Assembly: GCA_017468395.1 (NCBI GenBank)
Contig: JAFUIR010000004.1
Span: 1 to 64,000, forward strand
DNA length: 64,000 nucleotides
Source of the DNA: Lachnospiraceae bacterium
Lineage (GTDB): Bacteria; Bacillota; Clostridia; Lachnospirales; Lachnospiraceae
Direction: 5' to 3'
A program made the position numbers and the translations under genes. Below the pieces are notes generated by a model. The model ran no database searches. It was not told the origin of the DNA and saw nothing but the letters and a program-made list of their open reading frames with translations. Of the stretch, positions 6,290 to 15,166 are shown in pieces (the first letter of the stretch is position 1; each line of letters starts with the position of its first letter).

Positions 6290-8171
6290 TCATTGTGCTC
6301 TTTCGCTGTTCCAATTTTCTTTTATAACTTCGTTCCATAAACTTTCGTCTTCCAAAACGACTATAAATAACACAAAGGTTTATATCCCTGAACACATTCC
6401 TCTTTTCCTCAACCGGAATGTGTTCTTTTTCTTTTTGCTCATAATTCCATGTAAGGTCATATAGGGAACCGGGAATAAAGGTTATCCGGTTCCACTTTAG
6501 GCACTCTGAGAGAATGGTTTTACTTATGTCGCTGGCAGTATCATACTCTCCCTTATTTCCCAACTGGCTTGCCACACCGGACATAACCAACTCGTAGGAA
6601 TTAATATACGCCCCTATAAAACCTTCCTCTCTCAATCCGGTATAACACCTTCGTAAGGTGGTCAAACATTTCTGTAATTCCGGATTATCCCAATTCATGT
6701 TGCTTACCATGTTATGAATACAACCAACTTCCTCTTCTGTCATATATCCGCTTTTTTCCGAGACTGCCGCCTCATAGGGCATGGTATACTCCAACACCTC
6801 CCGTATTTTCTCCAGAAATTCTTCTTTAGATATCTGCTCTGTCTGCTTTTGATTCAGCACTTCAATTCGCATTAAAGTTTGCCGGTTCATGGGAATCTCT
6901 AAGGACACCATTTCCCTTAGTTTTTTCAGCGTTTTTTCAACTTTTTCATTTTCTCTTTCGTTGATACTGCACCGTAAGTCATCCATTAATCGTTGTGCTT
7001 CCATGCTGCTGCTTACCAGTTCGGTCCGTTGAAACTCCATGGGCAGATTAAGCCTTTGAAAAAGTTCTCTGACAATAGGGCGCTGGGTTCTCAATTTATT
7101 GTTTTCAATCCGTCCTATGGTTTTCAGTGAGCAGATTCCCTCGCACAACTGCTGTCTGGACAGCCCTAACATTTCTCGGCGGATGCGTATCACATCCCCG
7201 ATGCAATAGGCCTCTTTTTCCACGTACAGATAGCACTCATCCTGCATTTCAAAGGGCCTGCCTAATTCTTTTCGTACCTCTTCCACAGCCCATATCCATT
7301 CTTCGTTTTCTTTCTTTACAAGTTCAAGAGCGCTTGATTTTTGTGCTTCTCCCTCTGCGTTCAAAGTTTTTTCCATTTTTTGCAGAAGTCCTTTACGCAC
7401 TTGCAACAGTTCCCACAGATAATAAGAGCCATGCGCATCCCGCAGCATTTCAATGGCCTGGTTGGAAAGTCCCAGCATTTGTACTTCTGTTTCTTTCAAA
7501 CTTTCTTCTTTCTTTTCCAACTCCCTGTATAAGAAATATACCGTTTGAGGATAGATTTTCGCCCTGCATACATCATCCAACGGTGAATTTTTAATATATG
7601 TAAGCACTTTTTCAAACCAACATACTTTTTCTTCTGTGGGCTTACTATAATTTACATACTCCAATATCAAATACAGTTCCTGCATGGATAGGCTCTTTTT
7701 TTCAAAATTCTCTTCCGTTATGTCCGAAACCGTTAGGGAAACTGCCCTGTGGTAAAGTTCTGCCAGTTCTTCCCGGGATGCCCCGTCTCTTTTTAAAATC
7801 ATTCCCTTCATAGCAAGTACAAACTGTTTCTCCACCGGATTTGTCATGTCGTATGTATTCTCATACCGGCTTATGAGATTTTCCGATTTTTCCCTATCCA
7901 AATCCACGATTGCCTGTAAAATCTGCTGTCTCAGTTTCCATGGAAAAAACTCATCATAGCACAGATAGTTTTCGTAAGAATCTGCTGTTTCTCCCATTCT
8001 TGAAAGCAACCTGTCTCTGGTAAGTTTATCCGGAAATCGGTCTCCCTTTTCGAACTTTCCAAGAATACTTAATTCAACCAAGCCCTCACTTAACCTTTCC
8101 ATGCTCAGCCCGTACTTTTTTCGCATTTCTGTTATGTAATTTCCAAAATCCTCTCTTGTGTACCTATTCAT
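6279..8171 (-). CDS. Regulator with two XRE-type HTH domains and helical repeats
   Basis: This is a 630-aa cytoplasmic protein. An XRE-like helix-turn-helix lies at residues 8-58 (MRKKYGLSMERLSEGLVE). A second lies at about 323-378 (IRREMLGLSRQQLCEGICS). Each is followed by a long alpha-helical region, so the protein looks like two HTH-plus-helical-repeat units in tandem. The helical parts resemble the TPR-type sensor regions of RRNPP regulators (Rgg, PlcR), but no specific family is clear. I chose the ATG at 8171 because AGGGGAAG lies just upstream; the earlier in-frame ATG has none. It follows recO and faces a small peptide gene whose promoter carries a long inverted repeat, a natural candidate operator. 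Function is inferred. Confidence 0.75.
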   Translation of the reverse strand: MNRYTREDFGNYITEMRKKYGLSMERLSEGLVELSILGKFEKGDRFPDKLTRDRLLSRMGETADSYENYLCYDEFFPWKLRQQILQAIVDLDREKSENLISRYENTYDMTNPVEKQFVLAMKGMILKRDGASREELAELYHRAVSLTVSDITEENFEKKSLSMQELYLILEYVNYSKPTEEKVCWFEKVLTYIKNSPLDDVCRAKIYPQTVYFLYRELEKKEESLKETEVQMLGLSNQAIEMLRDAHGSYYLWELLQVRKGLLQKMEKTLNAEGEAQKSSALELVKKENEEWIWAVEEVRKELGRPFEMQDECYLYVEKEAYCIGDVIRIRREMLGLSRQQLCEGICSLKTIGRIENNKLRTQRPIVRELFQRLNLPMEFQRTELVSSSMEAQRLMDDLRCSINERENEKVEKTLKKLREMVSLEIPMNRQTLMRIEVLNQKQTEQISKEEFLEKIREVLEYTMPYEAAVSEKSGYMTEEEVGCIHNMVSNMNWDNPELQKCLTTLRRCYTGLREEGFIGAYINSYELVMSGVASQLGNKGEYDTASDISKTILSECLKWNRITFIPGSLYDLTWNYEQKEKEHIPVEEKRNVFRDINLCVIYSRFGRRKFMERSYKRKLEQRKSTMITL

Positions 8172-8225
8172 TTTTCTTCCCCTCATTTTGCGCTACTGTT
8201 TAGCCTTTCACACAATAAAACCACA

Positions 8226-8876
8226 CTACATTAGCGTCTCCAAAATCTCCAGACTCTTAAACTCCTTATTAAAAAATCTTTTCCGACACCGCTCTCCGAT
8301 TTCCTGTAATTCCAAAAGCACCTTGTCCGTCACGGAAAAAGTGTACAGTTTCTCCACCAAAGATGCAGCAATAAAGTCCACTGCATAGACTGTGGATTCC
8401 TCCCATGTCTTGTCACCGGGCACGCCGGGAAATTCCCCATTGACCGCCACGACCTTGATTTCAAAAACAGCACGGACCAAGGGATTGGGGATAGAAGGAT
8501 GCACCAGTGCCCGCAGGGTCTGGTACAAGAGTTTTAGCATTTCTTTTTCGTCATTGTTTTCCCTTGTGTAATAGTCCGCAATTTCCAAAAAATACATGCC
8601 GTAGTATGCACCTATGTAATCACTGCGGAGTTGCTCAAAATAGTTAGAAATATTTACTTCCATTACATTATAAGAACTTTTCCCCTCGTACAACTTAAAT
8701 TCGCCGAAACAAAAAGGATTGGTAGCCGCCATAAACCGGCTGCCGGAGCGTCTCGCTCCCTTGGCAAAAGCCGATATTTTTCCTCTTTCTTTCGTTAATA
8801 TGCACACACGCCTATCGTATTCACCGATAGGCGTCTGACTTAAAATCATTCCTGTTACCGTAATCGCTTCCTGCAT
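8226..8876 (-). CDS. recO: DNA repair protein RecO
   Basis: The 216-aa protein matches RecO, which loads RecA on SSB-coated DNA together with RecR. The N-terminal OB fold is recognisable (TGMILSQTPIGEYDRRVCIL, then KERGKISAFAKGARR). The middle is the helical RecO domain (YFEQLRSDYIGAYYGMYFLE). It is a little shorter than the usual 240-250 residues and lacks the four-cysteine zinc motif found in some RecO proteins. The ATG at 8876 follows AAAGGAGAGA by seven bases. The start lies 56 bases inside the yqzL gene in another frame. The order era, yqzL, recO is conserved in Firmicutes and supports the call. Confidence 0.93.
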   Translation of the reverse strand: MQEAITVTGMILSQTPIGEYDRRVCILTKERGKISAFAKGARRSGSRFMAATNPFCFGEFKLYEGKSSYNVMEVNISNYFEQLRSDYIGAYYGMYFLEIADYYTRENNDEKEMLKLLYQTLRALVHPSIPNPLVRAVFEIKVVAVNGEFPGVPGDKTWEESTVYAVDFIAASLVEKLYTFSVTDKVLLELQEIGERCRKRFFNKEFKSLEILETLM

Positions 8877-9006
8877 ACGGTCTCTCTCCTTTTTGCTCTC
8901 CCTTGGCTGCGCTTTTACTCTCTTCCTGCTTCATACGGCTATAGTTTAAATAGTCCTCTATTTTGCCGGAAACGGTAAATTGCTGCCAGTAACTTTCTGT
9001 GCTCAT
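8821..9006 (-). CDS. yqzL: YqzL family small protein
   Basis: This is a 61-aa protein whose N-terminal half (YWQQFTVSGKIEDYLNYS) fits the short YqzL family: an aromatic residue, a phenylalanine, then G-x-I-x-x-Y-L. B. subtilis carries the same small gene between era and recO, exactly as here. The C-terminal half is charged and poorly ordered, and its DNA overlaps the first 56 bases of recO in another frame. That overlap probably explains why it is longer than the B. subtilis protein. The start is ATG 9006 after AGGGGG. No molecular function is known to me. Confidence 0.72.
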   Translation of the reverse strand: MSTESYWQQFTVSGKIEDYLNYSRMKQEESKSAAKGEQKGERPYAGSDYGNRNDFKSDAYR

Positions 9007-9081
9007 CCTGCATCCCCCTTTGTGCTTTTTTTAGTTTTCTTTCGCACTTTTAGGGTCTGCTTTTTGCCCCTTTTCTATACC

Positions 9082-9993
9082 TTAATTTAAGATATCTTTT
9101 TCATTGTAACCGAAGTTTTTCAGAAGTAAGTCGCTGTCTCTCCAGTCTTTTTTTACCTTAACCCAAAGTTGAAGATTGGCCTGCATTTCAAGTAAATCCT
9201 CAATCTCAGGACGTGCCTTAGAGCCTATCATTTTCAGCATACTGCCACCTTTTCCGATGATAATGCCCTTGTGGGAATCTCTCTCGCAAACAATGGTCGC
9301 CTCAATATCTACAATGTGCTGACGGTACTTCATGCTCTCTATGGTAACCGCTATCCCATGGGGAATTTCCTCCGCCAAAAGACGCAGTGCCTTTTCACGG
9401 ATCAGTTCTGCCACAATCTGGCGCATGGGCTGGTCGGTAATGGTGTCCTCATCATAAAATGCCGGTCCGTAAGGAAGATATTTCATAATGCATTTAATCA
9501 GTTCTTTGGTATTGTTTGCTTTCATAGCCGACACAGGCACGATTTCCGCAAAATCATATTCTTTGCGGTAGGTTTCAATACTCGCCAAAACATCCTCTGT
9601 CTTTACAGTATCAATCTTGTTTATAACCAAAATAACCGGCGTCTTGGTCTTATGAAGTTGTTCGATAATGTGTCTCTCTCCCGCTCCGATAAAGGTGGTA
9701 GGCTCCACCAGCCACAAAATCACGTCCACTTCAGAAAGAGTTCTCTGGGCAACAGATACCATGTAATTACCCAGTTTGTTTTTTGCTTTGTGGATACCCG
9801 GTGTGTCCAAAAACACAATCTGTCCTTCCTCGGAAGTATAGACCGTCTGGATTTTGTTACGGGTCGTCTGGGGTTTATTGGATGTGATGGCAATCTTTTG
9901 CCCGATTAGACAGTTCATCAAGGTAGATTTGCCCACATTGGGTCTGCCAATCAATGTGGCAAACCCTGCTTTGTAAGATGTATTTTCGCTCAT
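9082..9993 (-). CDS. era: GTPase Era
   Basis: This is a 303-aa essential GTPase that binds the 3' end of 16S rRNA and assists 30S assembly. Visible motifs are G1 (GRPNVGKST), G3 (DTPGIHK), G4 (NKID) and a C-terminal KH domain with HKGIIIGKGGSMLKMIG. The annotated start is the ATG at 9993, whose A is the last base of the M16 peptidase stop codon (TAATG), giving MSENTSYKAGFATLIGRPNVG. The open frame runs further upstream but that stretch lies inside the peptidase gene. Translation is probably coupled to the upstream gene; a weak GTGGAG precedes it. Confidence 0.97.
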   Translation of the reverse strand: MSENTSYKAGFATLIGRPNVGKSTLMNCLIGQKIAITSNKPQTTRNKIQTVYTSEEGQIVFLDTPGIHKAKNKLGNYMVSVAQRTLSEVDVILWLVEPTTFIGAGERHIIEQLHKTKTPVILVINKIDTVKTEDVLASIETYRKEYDFAEIVPVSAMKANNTKELIKCIMKYLPYGPAFYDEDTITDQPMRQIVAELIREKALRLLAEEIPHGIAVTIESMKYRQHIVDIEATIVCERDSHKGIIIGKGGSMLKMIGSKARPEIEDLLEMQANLQLWVKVKKDWRDSDLLLKNFGYNEKDILN

Positions 9994-12923
9994 TAGAATA
10001 AGTTCTCCACTTTTCCAAAAATTTCTTTTGCAGCCTCGATGGCTTCTCCTCCGCCTACTACGCAAAGGACTTCATCGGACATAAAGGCACGGATATATTC
10101 TGCTGTCTTTCTGAAGGCTTCCTGATCCGTTGCCAACAGTTCGTCCCTCTCTCTCTGGATGTTTTCAAAACTTTGCCCCGTCATGTAAGCCCCCAGGGAA
10201 TACATACCCTTGGCTGCGGGATTCATCGGGGTGTCCAAAGAACTGATAGCACCGATAATGAACTGTGTCATGGTTCTTTCGTCCGCCTCAAAGGAAGCAA
10301 TATAGTCTGCCGCCTTTTCATAAACGTCAATGGTTTTTTCCAAATTGGGGTCCCTGTAGGAAACAAAGCAGGCATCGCCGGAGCGGCTAAAACTGCACAT
10401 GCATCCGTAGGCGCCGCCCTTCACACGCACATTGTTCCACAAATAGTCAGTGCTGAGCATGGTATGAAGCACACGCAAAGAACCTGTGTATTCCAATCCT
10501 TTTTCCTTAAAGTTACCGCCGCGGCACACATACTGTACCTGTCCGGCAGTCTTAAAGCCTTCATTTTTCTTGGAACGCTCGGGACGGTATTTTTCTTCTG
10601 CCAAAAGTGCGGAAACATCATCGGTAAACAAGTCTTTTTTCAACTGCGTGATAAGCTCAGGCAAAGGCTCATAGCCCTTTTCATCTCCCACAAAGTCAAC
10701 CATCAGATTCTCCGGGCGAAGTAAAATATGTGCCAGTTTCTGCAATTTATCTCCCAGCTCTGTCAAAACTTCCTCGCCTCCGCAGGACAGTTTTTCAATG
10801 AGTCGGTAGAAACTCATGCCTGAAAGCACATCGTTTACCGCTGAGGTATTGGATATATAAGAAAGAGCACGTCCCACAGCCACGGAATGTCCTGAGGAAA
10901 TCATGTAGCCTTGAGTCCTTGATTTTCCCTCTGCCAAAACTTCCGCCATACGCTTGGTATCGTCATACTTAGTACTTAGCAGCATTTCCTTCATCAGCCG
11001 AACCGCTTTGGCAAGATTGGGATAAAGAACCTTTGTTTTTAACTCTAGGGTTACGGTGTAATCATTTCTGTCCTTTACATTTTCATACAAATTGCAGACA
11101 GGGCTGATTCCGCCGGTTTCTATGTTTATTTCATTAAACAAATCGCCGTATTTGTAATTTTCGGTATTCAGCATACCAAGCATGCCCTTTAATACTCCCA
11201 AGTAAGGGAACAGGTCTGCGGGCACTTTGTCCGCCTTAAAGATAAGACGTAAATATGCGATTTCGTTGGTAAACAGGTTGTGGAATACCACGGTGCTGCC
11301 GCTGATGGTGCGAATCTCGTTAACATACTGCGCCGCTTCTTTTTTCATATCTTCTCTGGACAGCAAGGGGATTTTTTCCAAGTCCTCTTTCTTATCCGGC
11401 GTCTCCTGCCACTCCTTCAAAGCCTTGGTATCCGCCACAATCTTCGCTATTTCTTCCTGACTGAGGGAAGCCTTGTATACTGCCAGACTTTGTTTCAGTT
11501 CCTGTTCTTTCATTGCTGCCAAACCTTTTTTCGGAACCAAAGTTACCAAAGAGGCATGGTTGTTTTCCAGCAAATACTTGCGGATAAGTTTTTCAAACTC
11601 GCCCTTTTCCACCCATTCTTTCATGTGGGCAAAAGTCTCGTTTGCTTCAATGTGCATAAAAGGACAGTTATCGTCATAAAGCCAGCTGTCGAACATTTGC
11701 AGACCGTACATAAGTCCCTTGGGATAAGAACCAAAGTCCGCTTCACGATAACGGAATTCATAGTAGTTGATTCCGGCCAAAAGCGCCTTTTTGTCAATAC
11801 CTTCTGCCACCAGTTTTTCCAAAATTTCACGGATGGTATTTACAAATTCCTCTCTTCTGGAAACAGAAGTATTTTTTGCAACAATGGAAAAATAGGGCTG
11901 TCTCACACCGTTGTCATAAACGCTGTACACTTCTTCTCCAATGCCTTTATCAGTCAGTGCCTGCTTTAAAGGCGCACCTGGGGCGCTGCAAAGAGCATAA
12001 TCCAAAATCTGGAATGCCACATACATATCTTTATCCAGCACATCTCCCGCTGTCATGTTATAGGCAAAATAAGCACTCTTTTCTTCATCATCCTCGTCAT
12101 TGATGGGATAATCCTTTTCCACCTGACGCATTTTTTCAAAGGGGGGCTGCACTCCCACTTCGGAATCCACTTCCCTCATTTCAAAATTTGACAGATAGTT
12201 TTGGTCGATAAACTCCAGTTTTTCCGCCATATCCATATTTCCGTACAAATAAATATAACTGTTGGAAGGATGGTAATATTTTTTATGAAACTCTATAAAC
12301 TCTTCATATGAAAGTTCAGGAATACACTCCGGGTCGCCGCCGGACTCCATGCCGTAAGTTACATCGGGATAAAGGGAATTCATCAGTTCCCTTTGCAGCA
12401 CATCATCAGGAGAAGAAAATGCACCTTTCATCTCGTTATAAACAACGCCATTGATGGTAAGTTCACTGTTTTCATCTTCCATCTCATAGTGCCAGCCTTC
12501 CTGGCGGAAAATCTTGTCTTGTTTGTAAATATTGGGATAAAAAACCGCATCCAGATAAACGTGCATCAGGTTTTGGAAATCCACGTCATTACAACTTGCC
12601 ACCGGATAAATGGTTTTATCCGGGTATGTCATGGCATTTAAAAATGTATTCAAAGAACCCTTTACCAGTTCCACAAAGGGATCCTTAATGGGGAATTCCT
12701 TGGAACCGCAAAGCACGGAATGTTCCAAAATATGGGGCACACCGGTACTGTTTACAGGGGGGGTACGAAATCCGATATTAAACACTTTGTTTTCATCGTC
12801 ATTAGAAAGCAGTGCCACTCTCGCCCCTGTTTTTTTGTGTTTCAGCAAATAACTTTCTGAATTCAAGTCTTCCAGTCTTCTTTTTTCAATTATTTCGTAG
12901 GTTTGTAAATCTTCAATTCTCAT
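9993..12923 (-). CDS. M16 family zinc metallopeptidase (presequence protease type)
   Basis: This large 976-aa protein is of the PreP / M16C type. The inverted zinc motif HxxEH is at residues 64-68 (HILEH), and the third ligand lies in VVYNEMKGAFS. Further on are the second half-barrel and the C-terminal R/Y substrate-binding region (RVKGGAYGCMCSFSRSGDACFVSYRDPN), so both halves of the clamshell are present in one chain. The family degrades peptides up to about 65 residues inside a closed chamber. No signal peptide is visible, so it should be cytoplasmic. The start is ATG 12923 with GAGG five bases upstream. It is the gene before era, with coupled translation. Confidence 0.93.
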   Translation of the reverse strand: MRIEDLQTYEIIEKRRLEDLNSESYLLKHKKTGARVALLSNDDENKVFNIGFRTPPVNSTGVPHILEHSVLCGSKEFPIKDPFVELVKGSLNTFLNAMTYPDKTIYPVASCNDVDFQNLMHVYLDAVFYPNIYKQDKIFRQEGWHYEMEDENSELTINGVVYNEMKGAFSSPDDVLQRELMNSLYPDVTYGMESGGDPECIPELSYEEFIEFHKKYYHPSNSYIYLYGNMDMAEKLEFIDQNYLSNFEMREVDSEVGVQPPFEKMRQVEKDYPINDEDDEEKSAYFAYNMTAGDVLDKDMYVAFQILDYALCSAPGAPLKQALTDKGIGEEVYSVYDNGVRQPYFSIVAKNTSVSRREEFVNTIREILEKLVAEGIDKKALLAGINYYEFRYREADFGSYPKGLMYGLQMFDSWLYDDNCPFMHIEANETFAHMKEWVEKGEFEKLIRKYLLENNHASLVTLVPKKGLAAMKEQELKQSLAVYKASLSQEEIAKIVADTKALKEWQETPDKKEDLEKIPLLSREDMKKEAAQYVNEIRTISGSTVVFHNLFTNEIAYLRLIFKADKVPADLFPYLGVLKGMLGMLNTENYKYGDLFNEINIETGGISPVCNLYENVKDRNDYTVTLELKTKVLYPNLAKAVRLMKEMLLSTKYDDTKRMAEVLAEGKSRTQGYMISSGHSVAVGRALSYISNTSAVNDVLSGMSFYRLIEKLSCGGEEVLTELGDKLQKLAHILLRPENLMVDFVGDEKGYEPLPELITQLKKDLFTDDVSALLAEEKYRPERSKKNEGFKTAGQVQYVCRGGNFKEKGLEYTGSLRVLHTMLSTDYLWNNVRVKGGAYGCMCSFSRSGDACFVSYRDPNLEKTIDVYEKAADYIASFEADERTMTQFIIGAISSLDTPMNPAAKGMYSLGAYMTGQSFENIQRERDELLATDQEAFRKTAEYIRAFMSDEVLCVVGGGEAIEAAKEIFGKVENLF

Positions 12924-12942
12924 ATTTTCCTCATTTCCGTTT

Positions 12943-13368
12943 CTATAAATTAAATGCCATAAGTGCCAATTTCGATATGCCGATTTCCTGCACAATCACG
13001 CCCGTTTTCTCTTTCTGGGCAGCGGTAAGTTCCGCAAATTTTTCAATTTTCAGTGTCTTTGTCTCGTACACTTCTTTTTTCTTGCCAAAAAGGTTCTTTT
13101 TCACGACCACTTCTGCGTATTTTACTTTTATTTTTAACTGTTTACACACTTCAAAAACAAAACCGCCGGGCTCCAAAAAATAAAAATGGCTTTCCAGCGT
13201 GGTGGCCGGATCCAATTTGGCTTCTGCCAAAATGTACTTTTGCATGACTGCTTTTAACTTAAATGTAACATCTTCATTTTCGATTAATTCCTCATATGTA
13301 TACTTTGCGCCAAGATAGATGTTACCCGCATCCTGCATCACATACTTATAATCTTCGTAAATTGTCAT
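12943..13368 (-). CDS. Conserved-looking protein of unknown function, 141 aa
   Basis: I do not recognise this protein. It is 141 residues, soluble, rich in Lys, Glu and Val, with predicted alternating strands (FYFLEPGGFVFEVCKQLKIKVKYAEVVVKK) and a basic loop NLFGKKKEVYETKTLKI. It has no signal peptide or membrane segment. A GGAG site precedes the ATG at 13368 by seven bases. The stop of the sigma-like protein is 2 bases upstream and the M16 peptidase gene starts 19 bases downstream, so the three are certainly cotranscribed. The tight link to a degenerate sigma-factor protein may mean the two cooperate. Confidence 0.8.
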   Translation of the reverse strand: MTIYEDYKYVMQDAGNIYLGAKYTYEELIENEDVTFKLKAVMQKYILAEAKLDPATTLESHFYFLEPGGFVFEVCKQLKIKVKYAEVVVKKNLFGKKKEVYETKTLKIEKFAELTAAQKEKTGVIVQEIGISKLALMAFNL

Positions 13369-13370
13369 CT

Positions 13371-14111
13371 TTATTCTCCGCTCTCTAAGTCTTCAATCTT
13401 AAAGCCACTGATACGCATGGCTTCTTCAATGGCTTTTACGTTCATTCCGGTCTCCGCCGCCAGTTCCGCAGGCGTTACCTTTCTGCCCAAATCTTCTGCC
13501 AGACTTCTCGCCGCATCCGCCACTTTATTGACCTTATCTTCAATGCGCTTGTCCTTTTGGCTCTCCTTAGCATTTTCCTCAATAAATTCTTCCATGGCAT
13601 CCATCATCATCTTGCCAAGCATTCCTTGTGCCTCCGCCGCATTTTCAAGGCAGCCCAGCATGGTCACGCCTATGACCAGCGCCACATTCCCTTCCGCTAC
13701 CAAATCTTCAAGGGGCACGCCCTGTCCGCTGTAAAGTTTTGCAAGATCCACCGCCTGGGGCAAATAGATTTCTATCAACTTTTTCTGGGCGTCCGTATCA
13801 CCTGCCATGGCAGAAAGAGTAATTGCCTCTGCCTCGCCGGGGGTAACCCTCTCCATAGACTGCAATTCGTTAAAATACTCTTCCAGATAACTTTTGTCCA
13901 AATCGCTTAAATAGTCATCCGCATTCACAGGCTCACCGATGCCGATTTTATGTTTTTCCAAAAAGTCGTAAACCAAGGCAAGTTGCGCTTCATCCAGTCC
14001 AAGGGGCGCAAAAGCCTCCTTCACCTGTTCCTCACTGATGCAGCCACCCTGTTCTTTGGCTGTCTTTTTTACCTCTTCCAAGGTTTTTGCAAATAAAACT
14101 TCCTGATTCAT
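13371..14111 (-). CDS. Sigma-70-like protein lacking region 4
   Basis: The 246-aa protein has parts of a sigma factor. An N-terminal acidic helical domain resembles sigma region 1.1 (residues about 5-60). Residues about 105-160 resemble regions 1.2/2 (QKKLIEIYLPQAVDLAKLYS, then LEDLVAEGNVALVIGV). Residues about 210-240 resemble region 3 (KVTPAELAAETGMNVKAIEE). It ends there, so the region 4 HTH that reads the -35 box is missing. The basic and aromatic residues of region 2.3-2.4 that melt and read the -10 box also seem replaced by a Met/Ala/Glu-rich stretch. It may bind RNA polymerase without recognising promoters, or be a repurposed fold. ATG 14111 follows AAAGGGG. Confidence 0.72.
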   Translation of the reverse strand: MNQEVLFAKTLEEVKKTAKEQGGCISEEQVKEAFAPLGLDEAQLALVYDFLEKHKIGIGEPVNADDYLSDLDKSYLEEYFNELQSMERVTPGEAEAITLSAMAGDTDAQKKLIEIYLPQAVDLAKLYSGQGVPLEDLVAEGNVALVIGVTMLGCLENAAEAQGMLGKMMMDAMEEFIEENAKESQKDKRIEDKVNKVADAARSLAEDLGRKVTPAELAAETGMNVKAIEEAMRISGFKIEDLESGE

Positions 14112-14126
14112 CCGATTTCCCCTTTC

Positions 14127-15011
14127 CTACTCCACATGCTTATGTGTAAATAAATGATCCTGACAATATTCGTAATTGCCTTTACATTTCGAGCAAAATC
14201 TAAATTCCAGTTCGGGATTGCTTTCGTCTGTTCTGCCGCAAATCGCACATTTATGCCTTGTCACAGCACTTGCACGGTGCACTTCCCTTTTAAACTCCTG
14301 TCTTCTTTTTATCTGCTTGGGACTAATTAACATTCTTCTGGTTGAGAAAAAGAATATGACAAAATTCAGCAGGGAGAACAAAATAGCAATTCTGCTAAAC
14401 ATGCTTACATCCAAAACGCCCGCACTGCCCAGATTTACGGAAGCGCCGGAAATAAATTCCCACACAATCATGATGCCGTAGACCACACCAAGCCACTTAA
14501 TCTTAATAGGGATAATGAGCATAAGCAGCATCTGCATCTCCGGAAATGTTACCGCAAAAGCAAGGAAAATGGACATATTGATGTAACTGGTACTAAAGAA
14601 CATGGCCCCTAACTGTGTCATAAAAGCCCATGCCTCCCCATACAGTACGTAACTCAGTCCCATAGCTACAAAACTGCCTATTACCGTAAGAAACATCCCT
14701 GAAAACATGTAAACATTGTAATAATAAGTGCCCCAGACTCTTTCCAGTGTAGAACCCAAAGACCAGTATAAATACAACATAAGCAGCATGCCGATAATAT
14801 TTCCATAAGACGGCGGTACCACTATCCATGTTACCAGTCTCCACACCTGCCCATGACAAATCAGATACGGATTTAGTGTCAGGTAACTTAAAATGGCCGG
14901 AAACATATATTGCAGCAGATATCCCACCGCATAACAGACAATTAATATGGTAGTCAGATTCGGAATAGCATACTTTCCGAATTTCTTTTCAAATTTGCTC
15001 ATTGGACGCAT
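14127..15011 (-). CDS. Rhomboid-like membrane protein with C-terminal zinc ribbon
   Basis: The 294-aa protein has about six hydrophobic segments between residues 15 and 225. It has the rhomboid-like WRLVTWIVVPPSYGNIIGML region and an arginine after it (STLERVWGTYYYN). The usual catalytic GxSG serine motif is not visible, and the expected histidine is absent from the last membrane segment, so it is probably a non-proteolytic rhomboid-like protein. The cytoplasmic tail has two CXXC pairs (CAICGR and CSKC), then a Cys/His-rich end (CQDHLFTHKHVE), which looks like a zinc ribbon. The start is the ATG at 15011 with GGAGGG five bases upstream. An extended -10 (TGATATAAT, 15034-15042) probably drives the run from here to recO. 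Confidence 0.75.
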   Translation of the reverse strand: MRPMSKFEKKFGKYAIPNLTTILIVCYAVGYLLQYMFPAILSYLTLNPYLICHGQVWRLVTWIVVPPSYGNIIGMLLMLYLYWSLGSTLERVWGTYYYNVYMFSGMFLTVIGSFVAMGLSYVLYGEAWAFMTQLGAMFFSTSYINMSIFLAFAVTFPEMQMLLMLIIPIKIKWLGVVYGIMIVWEFISGASVNLGSAGVLDVSMFSRIAILFSLLNFVIFFFSTRRMLISPKQIKRRQEFKREVHRASAVTRHKCAICGRTDESNPELEFRFCSKCKGNYEYCQDHLFTHKHVE

Positions 15012-15166
15012 AAAAACCCTCCGCATTTTTCAAATTATATCAGAATATATTCTATCATCACACCTAAAATAAGTAAACTGATGAAACCCCGATTTAAGAT
15101 AAAATTTACTTCTTTATGCTTTTTTAATTTACTGTTACTGTTCTGAATTTCGTCTAGGTTTGTTCG

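Noticed and set aside
9271-9909. A plus-strand open frame of about 210 codons antisense to era
   Set aside because: Lacks a ribosome binding site and any recognisable domain; era is certain on the minus strand.
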